Assembly: GCF_019649055.1 (NCBI RefSeq)
Contig: NW_026570230.1
Span: 992,001-1,056,000, forward strand
Length of the DNA stretch: 64,000 bases
Direction: 5' to 3'
Source: Paramacrobiotus metropolitanus
Taxonomy: Eukaryota; Tardigrada; Eutardigrada; Parachela; Macrobiotidae
Position 1 is the stretch's first letter. The number at the start of each line of letters is the position of its first letter. Shown in pieces: positions 49,701 through 61,750 of this stretch. The translations under genes and the position numbers were made by a program. The notes beneath the pieces are model-generated. The model searched no databases, was not told the DNA's origin, and was given only the letters and a program-made list of their open reading frames with translations.

Positions 49701-50644
49701 ATGTAAAAAAATTAATTGTGATTACTTCACACCAGATGGACAGTAAAATACATTGAGGATTTGCAAGTTAGCATAATATGCCATTTATGTACTTATTTCG
49801 TTATGGACTTCGCATTAAAAAGAATTCTTGCAAAGAACTCAATTACAATTCCTTAATTATAACTCGTTAAGAATCCACATCAAACTTTATTAATCACAAC
49901 GCTGCGTGCCGGTAAAGCTAATGGGATTTTTTCAGCAAGCTTTCTTAAAACATTTTCCAGCAAGATGCCTTAAAATTGCTATTAACTATCTATTAAAATT
50001 TCTACGTACCTATTTAAAGTTAAAATAAGATGTCGTAGATTTGCAGATAGTGACCAACAGCAATCCTGCAGTATGCTGTCATAATTACTACTGTACGTGT
50101 ATTGTATACTGTACGTTGTAATGTGCACATGTACAGTAAAACTATACACGCTGATTATCTAAGCTCACCAATATACCGTGCTTAATGTTGTTTGTCCATC
50201 GGGTTTTGCGTGACAACGGGGAAGACTGTGTGGATTTACATATTTGTCAAGAGCTCCTCGTTGACCCATTTATCCCAAGTTAACAAATTATCATATTCTT
50301 TCATGCGGCACTTTCTTACAAGCGCCATCGATGATCGATCCGCCGCCAAAAGAATCCCATGTACCGATGTCTGCGATAACAATGATACATCTTTCAAGGC
50401 TTTACATAAAGTTAACGCAACCGGAAAATACGCACCATAACATGCACCGCCATTCATCCACTTAAAAGCCACATACCCGTGCGTAGCGTCCTTGTTAACC
50501 GCAAAGTCAGCTGTCGTTAACGTCTTGCAGAAAAATCTTGAGAAATTCAGGATGGTATATCAGTCCAGATTTGGATATGTTTCGCCCCGATACCCCCTTA
50601 ACTGATGATCACCGCCAAAACAAGCAAATCTAGTTTGTTATACC
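43739..50644. other. long AT-rich spacer with a few exon-like patches
   Basis: No gene could be identified. Three patches look more exon-like than the rest, all on the minus strand: 45352-45453 (acceptor TTACAG, STVTSGGKISHHSSESPL, donor GTACGT), 49000-49145 (acceptor GCGCAG, DYQLHPNILAPEVSLVGIRR) and 50236-50540 (next entry). They may be exons of unknown genes or remnants. Confidence 0.4.
50236..50540 (-). other. unidentified exon-like open frame
   Basis: A frame of about 100 codons reads HGYVAFKWMNGGACYGAYFP and later KEYDNLLTWDKWVNEELL. The order of aromatic and charged residues looks protein-like and the patch is G+C-richer than its surroundings. No ATG with good context and no splice partner were found. 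It lies immediately upstream of, and opposite to, the Caspr-like gene. Confidence 0.35.
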
Positions 50645-53600
50645 ATGTTTGTTCCTTGGCCCTTTCCAGAGGACAGGTTATTGTTTTACTTTTGGATGTT
50701 CGCTCTCGTTCTTAAAAACGTCAGTGCAAGTTGTAATGGGTTGTCGTATTCTGCTGAAAACGCACAAGATTCGGCTGAATACACCTTCCGCCAAAAACGC
50801 CAGTCTGGTAAACGAAATTATGTATATTCATATATTTTATTAATTTATAGGTTATGGATTTTGTTCCATTGTGTGCTGTATATTTTGCTCACAGAACATG
50901 CTTCTGTGTCTGATTTCTGGTTTATCTCGACTTCGGATTTAACAGTTATTTTACAACTATTGTGCTAAAGTAGCGCTTGCTAAAGTATTGCTAAAGTACG
51001 TATTATTACATGGTTGGCTATTGCCTCTAGAAGTGGTTTTTGTTCCCAGACGAAAAACGCGTTGTGCTACCAATGCGAGGACAAAACTTTTCTTGTGATC
51101 TACCATTATTGCGCTATGCCAAGCTGACAGCGAGTTCATCGTCCGGTCCTGCATTTCGCTCAGCGGACAGCGCCCGTTTTACCGGTACAGTACGACCAAA
51201 TTTTTTGGTGATGCTGAGGACGTTCTATTTTCGCCTAAATTATCTGCAAAATCCTTTTTCGTTATCGGATGAGAAACTGCGGGTTGCAACTTGAACGGAG
51301 CACTATGTTTACAGAAGGCGGAGCTCAGAATGCGTGGAGCCCGACAGTGTCCGACTTTAACCAGTACCTTCTGATTGACCTGCTGGATATCAAGCGGATA
51401 TGGGCAGTGGCCACAATGGGGCGCGCCAAAACGCAGGAGTACGTCGTCAACTACACCCTGGATTACGGCCAAACAGCCGATAATCTCGTTCCATTTACAG
51501 ATCAGTTTAATGCACCCAAGGTAAATCTTTTGCTGAGGCTTCATAGATCTAGAATTTTTTGTTGCGGCAGCTGTCGATTAATTTTTTAGGTATTGCACCA
51601 CTAACAAACGTGAGTGTAATGTGTTGACTGTAAATGCTGCTTACGATTTATAGGTACAGAGTATAAAATAATAGCACTGAGTCTTGGCGCAAAAATTGAC
51701 AAGAAATTCACCGGTTTCGTACGCTGGATATAAAATATATATCTATATTACAGGATAACGATTTAGTGAGTACCAGCAGAGCACGTGCTTTATTATCTAC
51801 TCTATTTTATGTAGCTCGCACACAAAACCATAAGTTACTATATCACTGCGTCAAGTTACCGTACGTATTAACCCGTACTATAAATTTATAAGAATTTTGT
51901 AAATACATTCTATACAGTGACACTGCGGGGCACTTACGGAAAACAGTCGAGCTTTTCAGCACGTGTACACTGCATTGTATGCATGTACTGCACAATGCAC
52001 ATACAAGTTAAACATGATCCGCTGAAAAAGATAACTGCTATATTTTGTTTCATTTTAAGTAGGTTTTCCATGGGAATAAAGACAGCGTGACAGTTCAACG
52101 GAATGATCTGGAATACCCACTAGTAGCGAGATTTATCCGCATTAATCCGCGTCAGTGGAGTCACAGCATTAGCATACGAATGGAACTGTACGGCTGTGAT
52201 CATGGTTAGTACGGAAAATGTACAGCAGTGCAGGAAGTTGTAGGCAAAATAACATAATTAAAACTGATAGTATGTAACTGTAGCCCGAGGAATTCTTAAT
52301 TAATTTGGTGACACGAAGACAGCATAAAGATTTTAGTTAAAAACTTTATGCCATCTGGGACATCGCTAAATTAATTCAAATTTACGTTTCACTTAATAAA
52401 ACCGGTAACTGCAAATTTTTCACAACGTTGAAAAATTTTCAAGTCCAAACTGGAAACCGTGTGTTAAATACTTCTCGTATGTTTTAGCATGCTATTCACC
52501 GTATTGCCGGGATAATTAACGTTAATATTATGTACCTTGTACTGCAGTTAAACAATTCAAAACGCAAAACGTTTCTGTTACGCAGACAGCGACATGGCCC
52601 ATTTCGATGGAAGCGGCTATATCCGCATCGACTTAGCCTTTAATCCCATCGCAGCCGTGGAAGACAGCCTGCATTTCCGCTTTAAGACCGTTCAACCCGA
52701 CGGACTACTGGTGTTCTCCGAGGGTTCCCAGGGCGACATTCTCCTGTTGCAGCTCGTACGCTCCCGACTGTATTTAACAATGGGATTGGGCGGTGGCTAC
52801 CGCGACACACTGCCAGGAGGCAGTGCCTTGGATGACGGGTTGTGGCATACGGTGCGGGTCATTCGCGATGAAAAACACCTGAAGTTTATTGTCGACAACA
52901 TCTTACAAACGCAGATATTGTCGGGTGGTTATTATAAACTAAATCTGGAAAACCAGGTATGTACAACTGAGTTTACGCCAAATCAAAAAGCATAGACTAA
53001 TTGACCGATGAGGATTATGATTGATAATAATGCTGAATATTACTGAATAGATATTTATCGGCGGTATGGACAACTTGCGGAAATATGGCGTGCAGGTAAG
53101 GCCTGTAGTCTAATGAATTGAAATTCGTGTGATTATAATTAGACAACATGGTTTATGACGTTTTTTCGAGTTTCCAGGCCAGAACAAATTTCTACGGTTG
53201 TATGGAAAATTTACGATTCAACAATACCAACATTTTCTGGCAGCTGCAACATATCCGTCCGCCGGGTTTCGAACGCGTTCGTGGCATCGGTTTCTTCTGT
53301 CCGGTAAATGTGCAAATGGCCCTTTATAAAATAATTATATAAAAATCAAAACTACTGTATTGTGCTGTAATATAATATAAAGATTGCAGTTCTGCGGCCC
53401 CTGTATGCTCAAAAGCTGCTTCCAATTTTTAGGAAATTGTGTCGATGCCGATGACCTTCACTAGCTCACAGTCGTACCTGATAGTGGCAGCACAAACGTC
53501 TTCAAGCATCAACATTTCCTTCCAGTTTCGAACATTTGATAACAACGGATTGTTCCTCTTTCGGGAATTCGAAAATGGATTTATTAAGGTACGTACTACG

Positions 53601-54828
53601 TAGTATATCTACAGTGTCTGCACATTACACATCCGCTCTTTTCTGATCATTTGTTTGTAATCGAATATTTTTCCAAGTTTACTTTAAGCATGAAGTTACC
53701 GTGCATAAGATTACAAATTACAGCTTTTCCTTGATCGACACCGCTTAAAACTGCGCATAAAAACTCCGGAAATTCCTTTGGATACGATCGAGGCGTTTGC
53801 TGGTACAATTCATAAATTTACTCTGTACTGAATGGATTCTATCCTAATGGTAAAATATAGTAAAAGCATAAAAGTAACTGTATTTCAGGAGTAACGGTCA
53901 ATGATGGAATGTGGCATTCGTATTCTGTATCAGCGCGTCTCAATCAAATTATACAGACACTGGACCAAATGGTAGCCACCACCAAGCGATTACTATCCTT
54001 CACCGCTAAACCGGAATATGTCTTCGGTACTTCGGTAGCATATTTAAAACCGCGTGGACGATTAGTCGAAAGGCATTTCTTTGCGATTTTTTTAACTATG
54101 AATTTGAACTATCGTTGTAAAGGCTACCGCAGAGCGGAAGACGAGCTGGGCATCCGCGGGTGCCTGCGCAAACTGGTTGTTGACGGGATGAACCTGGATA
54201 TCACCGCAATGGCTAGCCGAATATCTGCATCTTATGTTTCTCAAGTTCTGTTCAACGAATGTCCAATGAGAGATCGGTAAGTTATCAGTTTATGTGCGCT
54301 GTAATAGTTACTTCCGAATTTCAAATCCGATGAAGTGAGATCGTAAACTCTAGATCTACAATTACAATTTGCGTGAGGAGGTATCAGCTTATCCGCGTAA
54401 TTTGCGTCATAAGTAACCGAAGTAGAAGGTTTATGGAGAACAGCGGCTGCGAAGTCAGGTATCATCACTTACTCGTATAATCCGCTAGTTCAATTACGAA
54501 TAATATCAGATGCAATAGAATAATCCTCTGCAAAACTTTGTTGTCCCTTTCTTGGCAAGCAAAATTATGTGAGCAACTGTTGTTTTTTGTTTATGGCAAA
54601 AATGGGAGAAAACAGAAATAAACAACAGTAGTCTTTGTCAAAGCAGTTTTCAGCTGGTGTATCAGCAGTACTCATCTTGTGTATTCATCTTGTATTTTAC
54701 ACAGATGTATTCCAAACCCTTGCCATCACAAAGGGATCTGCCGACAGTCTTGGGAAGAATTCACCTGCGACTGTTCCAGAACTGGCTATGGTGGCGCCGT
54801 GTGCCGTAGCTCTTCCCATCCTATGACC
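50645..54828 (+). CDS. neurexin-IV/Caspr-like protein, N-terminal part
   Basis: Exons: 50645-50807 (signal sequence, FYFWMFALVLKNVSA), 51315-51520, 52063-52204, 52586-52956, 53051-53095 (45 nt), 53178-53303, 53433-53588, 53724-53802, 53889-54276, 54705-54828. All GT/AG, all phases agree. Domain order: discoidin/F5-8C (AWSPTVSDFNQYLLIDL to RMELYGCD), laminin G 1 (AHFDGSGYIRIDLAF, LDDGLWHTVRV, YGCMENLRFN), laminin G 2 (FQFRTFDNNGLFLFREFENG, VNDGMWHSYSV, IRGCLRKLVVDG), EGF (CIPNPCHHKGICRQSWEEF). This is the start of the neurexin-IV/contactin-associated architecture, a transmembrane adhesion protein of septate or paranodal junctions. The fibrinogen-like region, later laminin G domains, membrane segment and tail are not seen; the last donor GTGAGT opens an intron running into the GC-rich block, so the gene is partial here. 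Confidence 0.92.
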
Positions 54829-55080
54829 GTGAGTAGTACGTGTACTGCAGCTGAAGTAGAAAAATTCATGTTAAGGAATAGTAATTATGAAGATTGCGAT
54901 ATCTTTTTGGTAATCGTGCAGTATAATTACCTGTATTAGTATGCTTAGAATAATATGTAACAGACAAGCACGAGGAGATCACGAGTGATGCTTTATTGTA
55001 CAAATAAAGGGGGAACAATGCTGCGTAATAGCAGGAAAGCAAGAACAATAGCAGTGATGGCTAAATCTAGCAAGTGTGTG
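54829..55080. other. start of Caspr-like intron
   Basis: AT-rich intron sequence following the last visible exon, up to an abrupt rise in G+C near 55081. Confidence 0.5.
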
Positions 55081-55690
55081 CTAAAGTCGGTTCTTGAGCG
55101 TCTTCAAGGCGTGTAAAGAAGCAACTGGCGGCAAGCACGTGCTGTGTGCCATCAGCTGTGTGATGATGCGCAGACTGGACTCTATCCAACGCGAGCGTAT
55201 GAACGCTGAGTCATACTGCGAAAGAGGAACGAGAGAGCAAGTGTGGCTCAGTGTATGCGCTGCGTATATCCGCTTCAGCGGATGAGTGCAGTGCAGCAGC
55301 ACACGTACGTACAGTGAGAGAGGTGGTAACGGCAAGCAATGGTGCAAGTACGTCCTGTGTGGACCGTACGCACCAGGCGCAGTCGTACGCCTCTGACATG
55401 CCTCTGGGCGGGAATCCGAGCTCCCGCGAAGGATGCTCCGACTCGGTACCGCACCAGTACCGCACAACTCTCCGGTTGGACCCAATGTGGGGTCGCCGGT
55501 ACGCGTCCTCTGGCAGTGGGAGTCCGGTGTCTGGTCGACCGTCCCTTCTTCACTTCCGAACCCATGAGTGGAAGCCACTCACGGCCGAGAAATCCGGAAG
55601 CCGCTCGGGCGTTTCGTTGGACCGGTGATGCTTCTGTTGGCTGGCTTCTTGCGTCTGTTGGCAGCGGAGAACAATGTAAAAAAAAAATGT
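55081..55690. repeat. GC-rich 600-bp block, LTR-like candidate
   Basis: Composition changes sharply at both ends; after it comes a run of A (from 55679) and AT-rich sequence to about 55830. Open frames exist on both strands without domain features, as expected for high G+C. Near its right end GTTGGCAGCGGAGAAC resembles a primer-binding-site context of LTR elements, and the block shares short words (TCGGTTCT, CTTCTGTTGG) with the region right of 55830. A second copy would be needed to call a terminal repeat. Confidence 0.35.
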
Positions 55691-56104
55691 AATGAAAGTT
55701 TTATGCAGCGCGAAAGAAAGTAAATAAAGTTTAATCACAATTCCAGTGAGCAAAAGGGGTTACAAAACAGATCTGTCAAAGAGATCGAACTAGAAAAATA
55801 CAATTCCGTTTGTTAGGAGAAATGCTAAAAAAATGCAAAAATCTGTCCGGGGGTCCTATTCCGACTAGGATGACGTCCACGGGGCGATTGAGTCTCCACG
55901 GGGTCTCCTGTCCACTTTCATCCGGTAAAGTTGGGTCCGGGGCATCGGTTCCCGGGTTACCCGTCGTAACCGGTTACATTCTCCGAGGTCGGGTAAGCAC
56001 GGTTAAACACTTACTTCCGACTCGTATCCGTCCGTTCGGGATGGAGAGGCACTGTTGCAGATGCAAATGCCGAGGCATCCTCTCTAAATGGGGAATAGGA
56101 CCAA

Positions 56105-59100
56105 GGTCGGTGTGACCAAGGTCGGCCTACCGATAAGTCGATCGGCGGCTAAAGGGAATTCGGCTATGTTCAGAATTCTTAAAGTTCAGATCGGAAAAAG
56201 CTGTATGTAAGTCATGCGGCCTTTGTGGTCGTCATGTACAGCAGTTCCGTTCGAAAAGTGGTCAGTTACAACCGTTTAATCTGCTACCACGAGCCTGGTT
56301 TGGAGTAATCCGAGTCGAACTGGCTCGAAGGTCCGATCGGAAATCGTGGGTTTGTTCGATGGAAGTGTCCGGTCGACTTCCATCCGGTGTATTCCGTTGT
56401 TATCCGACCTTCTGTCGAGGTCGGTCATCCTATCCGTCGGTGGTCGACTAGGGTTAACCTGCAATAACATGCCCATGTGGGGCTAAACAAGTGCCTTCAG
56501 GTCGAATTCATCCACCGCAAACTGTGATCAATCGTCTTCGGTCATGCTGACTGGGTTTCCGACCTCCGACTTGTGGTCGGTTATGGTCGGCTTCGGAAAG
56601 TCGGATGAACTGTGTGCTCATCCGTCCGAAGGCTAGGTTTTTCCGCCAGGAGGTCGGTTCTCGACTTCCAAATGACGTTACCGACTTGTTGTCGGTCACT
56701 TCCGACCTTCATTTGAGGTCGGCTAATTTCCGACTTCTTCGAGTCGGATGAACTGTGTGTTCATCCGTCGAAAAAGCAAAGTTCTTGGGCTAGGAGGTCG
56801 ATTTTCTATTTCCGATGGATTTTCCGACCTGTTGTCGTGTACTTCCGACCTCCCTCTGGTGACTTCCGACTTCCGTTCGAGGTCGGTTATCCATGTCGGA
56901 GTTCCAAGGTCGGCTGATTTCCGACTTAAAAGTTCTGTGCCTACGGTTACAGTTGGCCGGGTCTCCGTTGTTCGGACATCCGTCGGTCAGTATTGACTGG
57001 CAGAAGGATGTTCGGCAGCACAACTCCGTTCCTTCTGTGGCTTCTGACATGAACTCTGGGTCGGATCCGAGCTACTGTTGGCTTGTTTATCCGAATGACT
57101 TGCCTCTGGGCCGCCAAGTCCTGCGAAGTAAGAGTTTCCTTGGCATCTGTTGGCCGAGTGACTGGCGCTTCGTCATGCGACTGTGCTCGCCTACAACACT
57201 AGGGGTCTTTGTGGCCCCGGTTGCCGAGCCAGGCTCTTTGGTTTAAACTTCATGCACATGCAAGTCCCTGAGGTCGTCAGATTCGATTCTTCCGTTTTGT
57301 TTTGTCGCGAACCTGAGACGCCTAGCCACTTCTGTTGGGGGGTAGACAACTCACGTCCACGGGGAGATTTTCTTTGCCGCTGACGAAGGCCGACTGGCCA
57401 GTACTGTTGCGGGCAGGTGGTCATCGTCATCGGGGGTTCGTTAAAGGGGTGCCGGCCGAGTGTTCTAACTCGGTCTGCCTAAGGTGTTCCATTGAAGACA
57501 TGGGGAAGCAGGTCGCGGCGGAGTCGTTGGAGTGGCGGCCAAATCACCGTCGCTGTTCCTCTTCAGGTAATGGCAGCACGTTCGAGACGCGCGTAGTCGT
57601 GGTCACCGGTGAATCGGCTGGTTTACCCGATATCGTCCGGGGGAGACTGCGGTTGGACTCCGGGTACAGGTTCCTAGTTGAGTTCCTGTAGATCTGGGTT
57701 CAAACGGAGAATCCGGTCAAGTTGCCACGTAACCGTTAGCTTCCGTTCATTCTTCATGGGCGACTTCTGTTGGCCGTTATGGTCGACCTGTGTGGTCGGC
57801 CATAATGTCGATTTCTCGTTAGTCGGCTACCGTATACTTAGTCGATCTGTGTGATCGGCTAAGGTAGCAAGTCGTAGTTCGGCGATCATGCATCGTTGCG
57901 ATTCCGACTTCAACTCTCTGAACAATCTGTTCCGAGTTTTCCAAAACCGATCTTTGTGATCGGCTTGCACAACCGACCTTTGTGGTCGGCTAGTGCCGCG
58001 ATATCTGTTATATCTCCAAGTTATGAGTGAAGTACGAAGTCGACCTTTGTGGTCAGCTCCGAGTCTTCCTGCACTGTTGGCAGCTCGGCCGAGGGATATC
58101 CGCTATTTACACTGGTGAAGGCTGCTCGGCTACCCGGTTCCGAAGTTGGCCACGGGTGCTCGGCAAACATGGCGGTGAACACGCAGCGACGTATTCAGCG
58201 CCACGTTAGCGTAATCCTCTCGGTCTATGCTCCGGAGTCGGTTGGCCGGAGTAATCTTCATAGCCGGTCGTGGTTAATGGTGTGATCTGTACCATGTAAC
58301 TATCGGTCGGCTCCATGTAACGCGGATTGGGGCTTCTGTTGGCTCCGATGGTCGCAGAACGTGGTTGTCGATCTGCTATGTTAGCAGATGTGGTTCACGA
58401 TCTGTTCATGCCATGCTGGGGAACTGAGGTCGGTTTGCTCAGTTCTGTCCAGGGGATTCCTCGGGAGACGTACCGGAACGGTGGAAAAACCGGTTTGTCA
58501 GGTCTAACCATCCATGTCCGGGTCAAAACCGAAGAATCCGGCTGACTTGTGTAGTCAGCATTCTGGCAAAGTCATCGTTGACTTCCGCTGTATACATGGT
58601 TTGGTCGGTTTCTGGGGAGAGAAAACTGAAGAAAAATGTCCATTCCGGGGTCGTTTCTCGACGGTGCCATTTGTCCGTTAGACTGGTTCTCAGTCAGGTC
58701 GGTTCTCGACCGTGCCGTTTCTCGGCGTTAAGTCCCCTCGGTTTGTTCCGGTGGGGGATCGAGTTCCAATGTGGGAACTCGATCTTAACTGAGTGGGACT
58801 TCGACGGGTTTGTCGCCGCCGAAGTAATCATCTTCATCTTCATCATCCGGGCCAGGTCGATTATGTGGCCGGATGGTCGGATCCTTGGGTTTACAAGTCG
58901 CCGGGCCACTCCGTTGAGACATCTCGTCGGTCTCATCCGTTTCTTGGCCGGGGCGATCCGCTCTGCCTTTCCTCGATTCCCTGGCCGCCTGTTTGCGGAG
59001 CCGCAGCGCATATGGTCGTGCGCCGGGTGCTATGTCATCTGACATCCAAGGTTCGTAGGGCGATGAATTGAATCCGCTGGGCAAAGTCTTCTTCTGTCGG

Positions 59101-61750
59101 TACCAGCTAATGAATCTGGTCGCGTCGTCGCTGGGATCTATGTGATCCTCACAAAAGGCATACTTTGTCGCATACCGTTCATGTGTCATAACCGTAAGTC
59201 CAATTCCCGTTTCTCCGGATCCAGTCCGTTTTCCTGGTGGAGGTCTGGTCGGCTCTTTTCCGACTTGCCGAATGACTGCACGTTGCTCTTCGATTCTGTC
59301 TCGAAGATCAACAGGACCAATCCTGTGTCGGAGGTCGTGTCCCGCTAGGTTTTTACTCGGTCGGCGTTGCTGCTGTTGAGCCGCCGGTTGAGTCCGATTT
59401 CCGTGGGTTCCGTGTTGGGGAATCTGCTGGGAAACAGTTGGACGAGCCTGTGTGACTACTGGCGTTGCCCTATGTGGGATTGCCATCAACTGTTCCTGAG
59501 TCGCCGGAGTGAGGGTAACCGACTGTTGGGTTCCGTCTGGCATGTTCATCATCATCGTTACCGATGCACTCGTCAATGGTCGGTGTGGGTCTCCGACGAA
59601 GACGTCGCGCACGTCGTGGATCAGCTGTTCGCTATCCGAGCGACCCTGTGTGGGTGCCGGTAACCGAATTTTTATTTCTGGTTCATAATCGGTCGGTGGG
59701 GGATGGACCTTCATCGAGGCAATTCGTTTGTCGACCTCTCTGATCTTCCTCTGGTCCTCCAATTGACGGTTTGCGTCTTGCAGTTGGCGGTACTCCCACA
59801 GTCTATCCGTTAAGACTGGTGGTCGGGTTCCTTCCCATCTCGGGTCGCGGGTTCGTTGCCGCTGGAGTGTAGCCAGGTTATCCTGTTCATGCGACTCTAG
59901 TTGGTCGACAAGGTATTCTCTGCCGGCCAGGTACCGATATGCGCTCAAGTTACCAGCGACAACATTAATGTAAAGTGCCGCCGCCTGAGCGCGGTGTTGT
60001 GGTCCCGTGCCGGTAACTCGTTCGTTCGTGAAGGATACGATGCATTGCGCGCAGGGCAATCTGTTGTTGTCCCTCGTCGCGTTATCCCTGCACTGTTGGC
60101 AGTCCACCGTGTAAGCTTCCGTTCGAGTCTGTCAAAACAAAGGTAAGCCAACCGTTTCTCGGTTGCGTCCTATGATTTACACCCTATAATTACTACGGTC
60201 GGGCCAGGTCGGTTCTCGAGCTGGTCCAAGACGCCTTTGTGGTCGTCTAATGAGGTAAGTCGACTTCTGTTGGTCGGTGACGCCTATGTGGTGTCACTGG
60301 AGGAAGGTCGGTTATGCCTCTCCTCCAACGCGTTCTGCGTTTCCTCATTCCCGTGTCGGTGCTTCTGTTGACTCCGGCCGACTTGCTTGGTGCGAGTCAG
60401 CCAACTCGATCGGTTGTGCGGAGGTGGATCGTTCCTTCGGTAAGTGTCCGTGCCGGTGAGTTGATGGGTTTAAGGCGATGAACCGTTGGCCGCCCTGGAC
60501 TTGATCGGTGTTTGTGGCAAATCTTTGTTGATAGAGTGCCTTCGATAAGACGAATTCCAGTTCGTCTTCCAGGGAATACTTCTTGCGTCCGGCAGTTACG
60601 TCCGGTTTAGGCTTGTATTTGGGGTCGACCAACTGCGGTTCTGCTGCTGTCCACTCGAACTCGAACCGTGCTGTAAGTTGGTGGAGTATTTCTCCACGGG
60701 TAAGTCCGTCGGGATGCCAGGACATTTCCATACACGCTTCAATGGCGTGTGTCCATCCTTCGTATGTTGAAGGGGCCGGGTCCTTTTTAGCCGGTGGGAA
60801 CTCGTAGTACATCCGCTTTGTGCTGGTGTACGTACGTATTATCTTTCCGGCATGGTATCCCAGGTCGCAGTAATGTCGCACGTTATTCTGGCTAAGTTGT
60901 CGCCAGTCGCCCTTCTCGTCTACCTTCCAATGTTGGAGGAGTTTGAAGGCGATTCTTGGTGTGGCAAATTTCGGTCCACGGTTAGCCAAGGCCTTCAGGG
61001 CGGCGAATGTGTACATCCATCCCGCATCGTATTCCGATACACTCGGCTTCGGTTTTGAAGCCGATTTAATTCCCGTATACTTGACCCTAACGTTGGTCAA
61101 CGGAGGGATGTCGTCCGGCAACACTTCCATGGTGTCTTCGTTCCATTCGGAGAGAAGTGGCCGCTCGTCAGTATCAGGGGTTATCGGTATCCGTTTACCG
61201 TACTGACGAGGGATATACACTCCACCATCGTCTTCATTTCCTTTGGATTCTTCAGCTTTGTCGCTGCCGTCCTTCTCCTCCGGTTGTCTATCCGGTATCT
61301 CCGGTTCGCCCTGCTGTTGAGGTGCCGAGCTCGACGGTGGTGGAGGTTTACCATCCCCGTCGTCGTCATCATCGTCGTCGTCCTTCGGCGATCCATTTCC
61401 AGGTGTTTGGAAATCGTCGTCGTCATCGTCATCTTCGGTTTCCTCCTCGGATGACGAGATCGGTTCCGATGACTTCGGTTCCTTTTTCTTGGCCGGCTTA
61501 GTCGACTTCGTCTTGGCCGACTTCGACTTTCCTTTCTGTTGGGTTAAGTCTTCCGGCTCCGGTGAAATTTCCATAGGCGAAGACGGCGGGAGTGACTGTA
61601 CGTCCCTCGGAATGAACCGTCCTTTCGCGCTTCGAGTCGGTTTTGCCGTACTTGCTCGTCCCCCTGGAGCTGCTGCCGTGCCGACATATGTTGTCGGTTC
61701 ATGGGGTGCTCGAGGTCGGGGTAAGACTTGGACTCGTCTTTGTGACGACT
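56105..61750. repeat. dispersed hairpin family with loop TTTGT/TGTGT/TATGT
   Basis: Stem/loop/stem examples: 57777-57805 (12-bp stem, TGTGT), 57837-57863 (11 bp, TGTGT), 57947-57963 (CCGATC, TTTGT), 57973-57989 (CCGACC, TTTGT), 58038-58058 (TTTGT), 58541-58559 (GCTGACT, TGTGT), 58757-58784 (11 bp, loop AATGTG), 59643-59655 (ACCC, TGTGT), 60229-60248 (TTTGT), 60276-60298 (9 bp, TATGT), 61681-61697 (CCGACA, TATGT), 61735-61747 (CGTC, TTTGT). Weaker members: 56105-56117, 56566-56580, 56681-56695. Stem bases differ while pairing is kept, including G-T pairs, and the five-base loop is nearly constant. Confidence 0.75.
58785..60128 (-). CDS. unknown protein with paired CxxC motifs, GC-rich block
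   Basis: Open from 60128 to the stop at 58785-58787, about 447 codons. There is no ATG near the start; an acceptor-like TTTTGACAG precedes 60128, so it may be a downstream exon. Near the N-terminus two CxxC pairs (CQQC, 12 residues, CAQC) could hold zinc. Then follow a charged helical part (LWEYRQLQDANRQLEDQRK), a glutamine/proline-rich linker, and an acidic C-terminus (DDEDEDDYFGGDKPVEV). I do not recognise the family. The perfect hairpin at 58757-58784 abuts its stop codon. Confidence 0.5.
   Translation of the reverse strand, partial: TRTEAYTVDCQQCRDNATRDNNRLPCAQCIVSFTNERVTGTGPQHRAQAAALYINVVAGNLSAYRYLAGREYLVDQLESHEQDNLATLQRQRTRDPRWEGTRPPVLTDRLWEYRQLQDANRQLEDQRKIREVDKRIASMKVHPPPTDYEPEIKIRLPAPTQGRSDSEQLIHDVRDVFVGDPHRPLTSASVTMMMNMPDGTQQSVTLTPATQEQLMAIPHRATPVVTQARPTVSQQIPQHGTHGNRTQPAAQQQQRRPSKNLAGHDLRHRIGPVDLRDRIEEQRAVIRQVGKEPTRPPPGKRTGSGETGIGLTVMTHERYATKYAFCEDHIDPSDDATRFISWYRQKKTLPSGFNSSPYEPWMSDDIAPGARPYALRLRKQAARESRKGRADRPGQETDETDEMSQRSGPATCKPKDPTIRPHNRPGPDDEDEDDYFGGDKPVEVPLS

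Noticed and set aside
55081-55578. 165-codon open frame on the minus strand
   Set aside because: Overlaps equally long frames on the other strand in a GC-rich block; no protein-like pattern.
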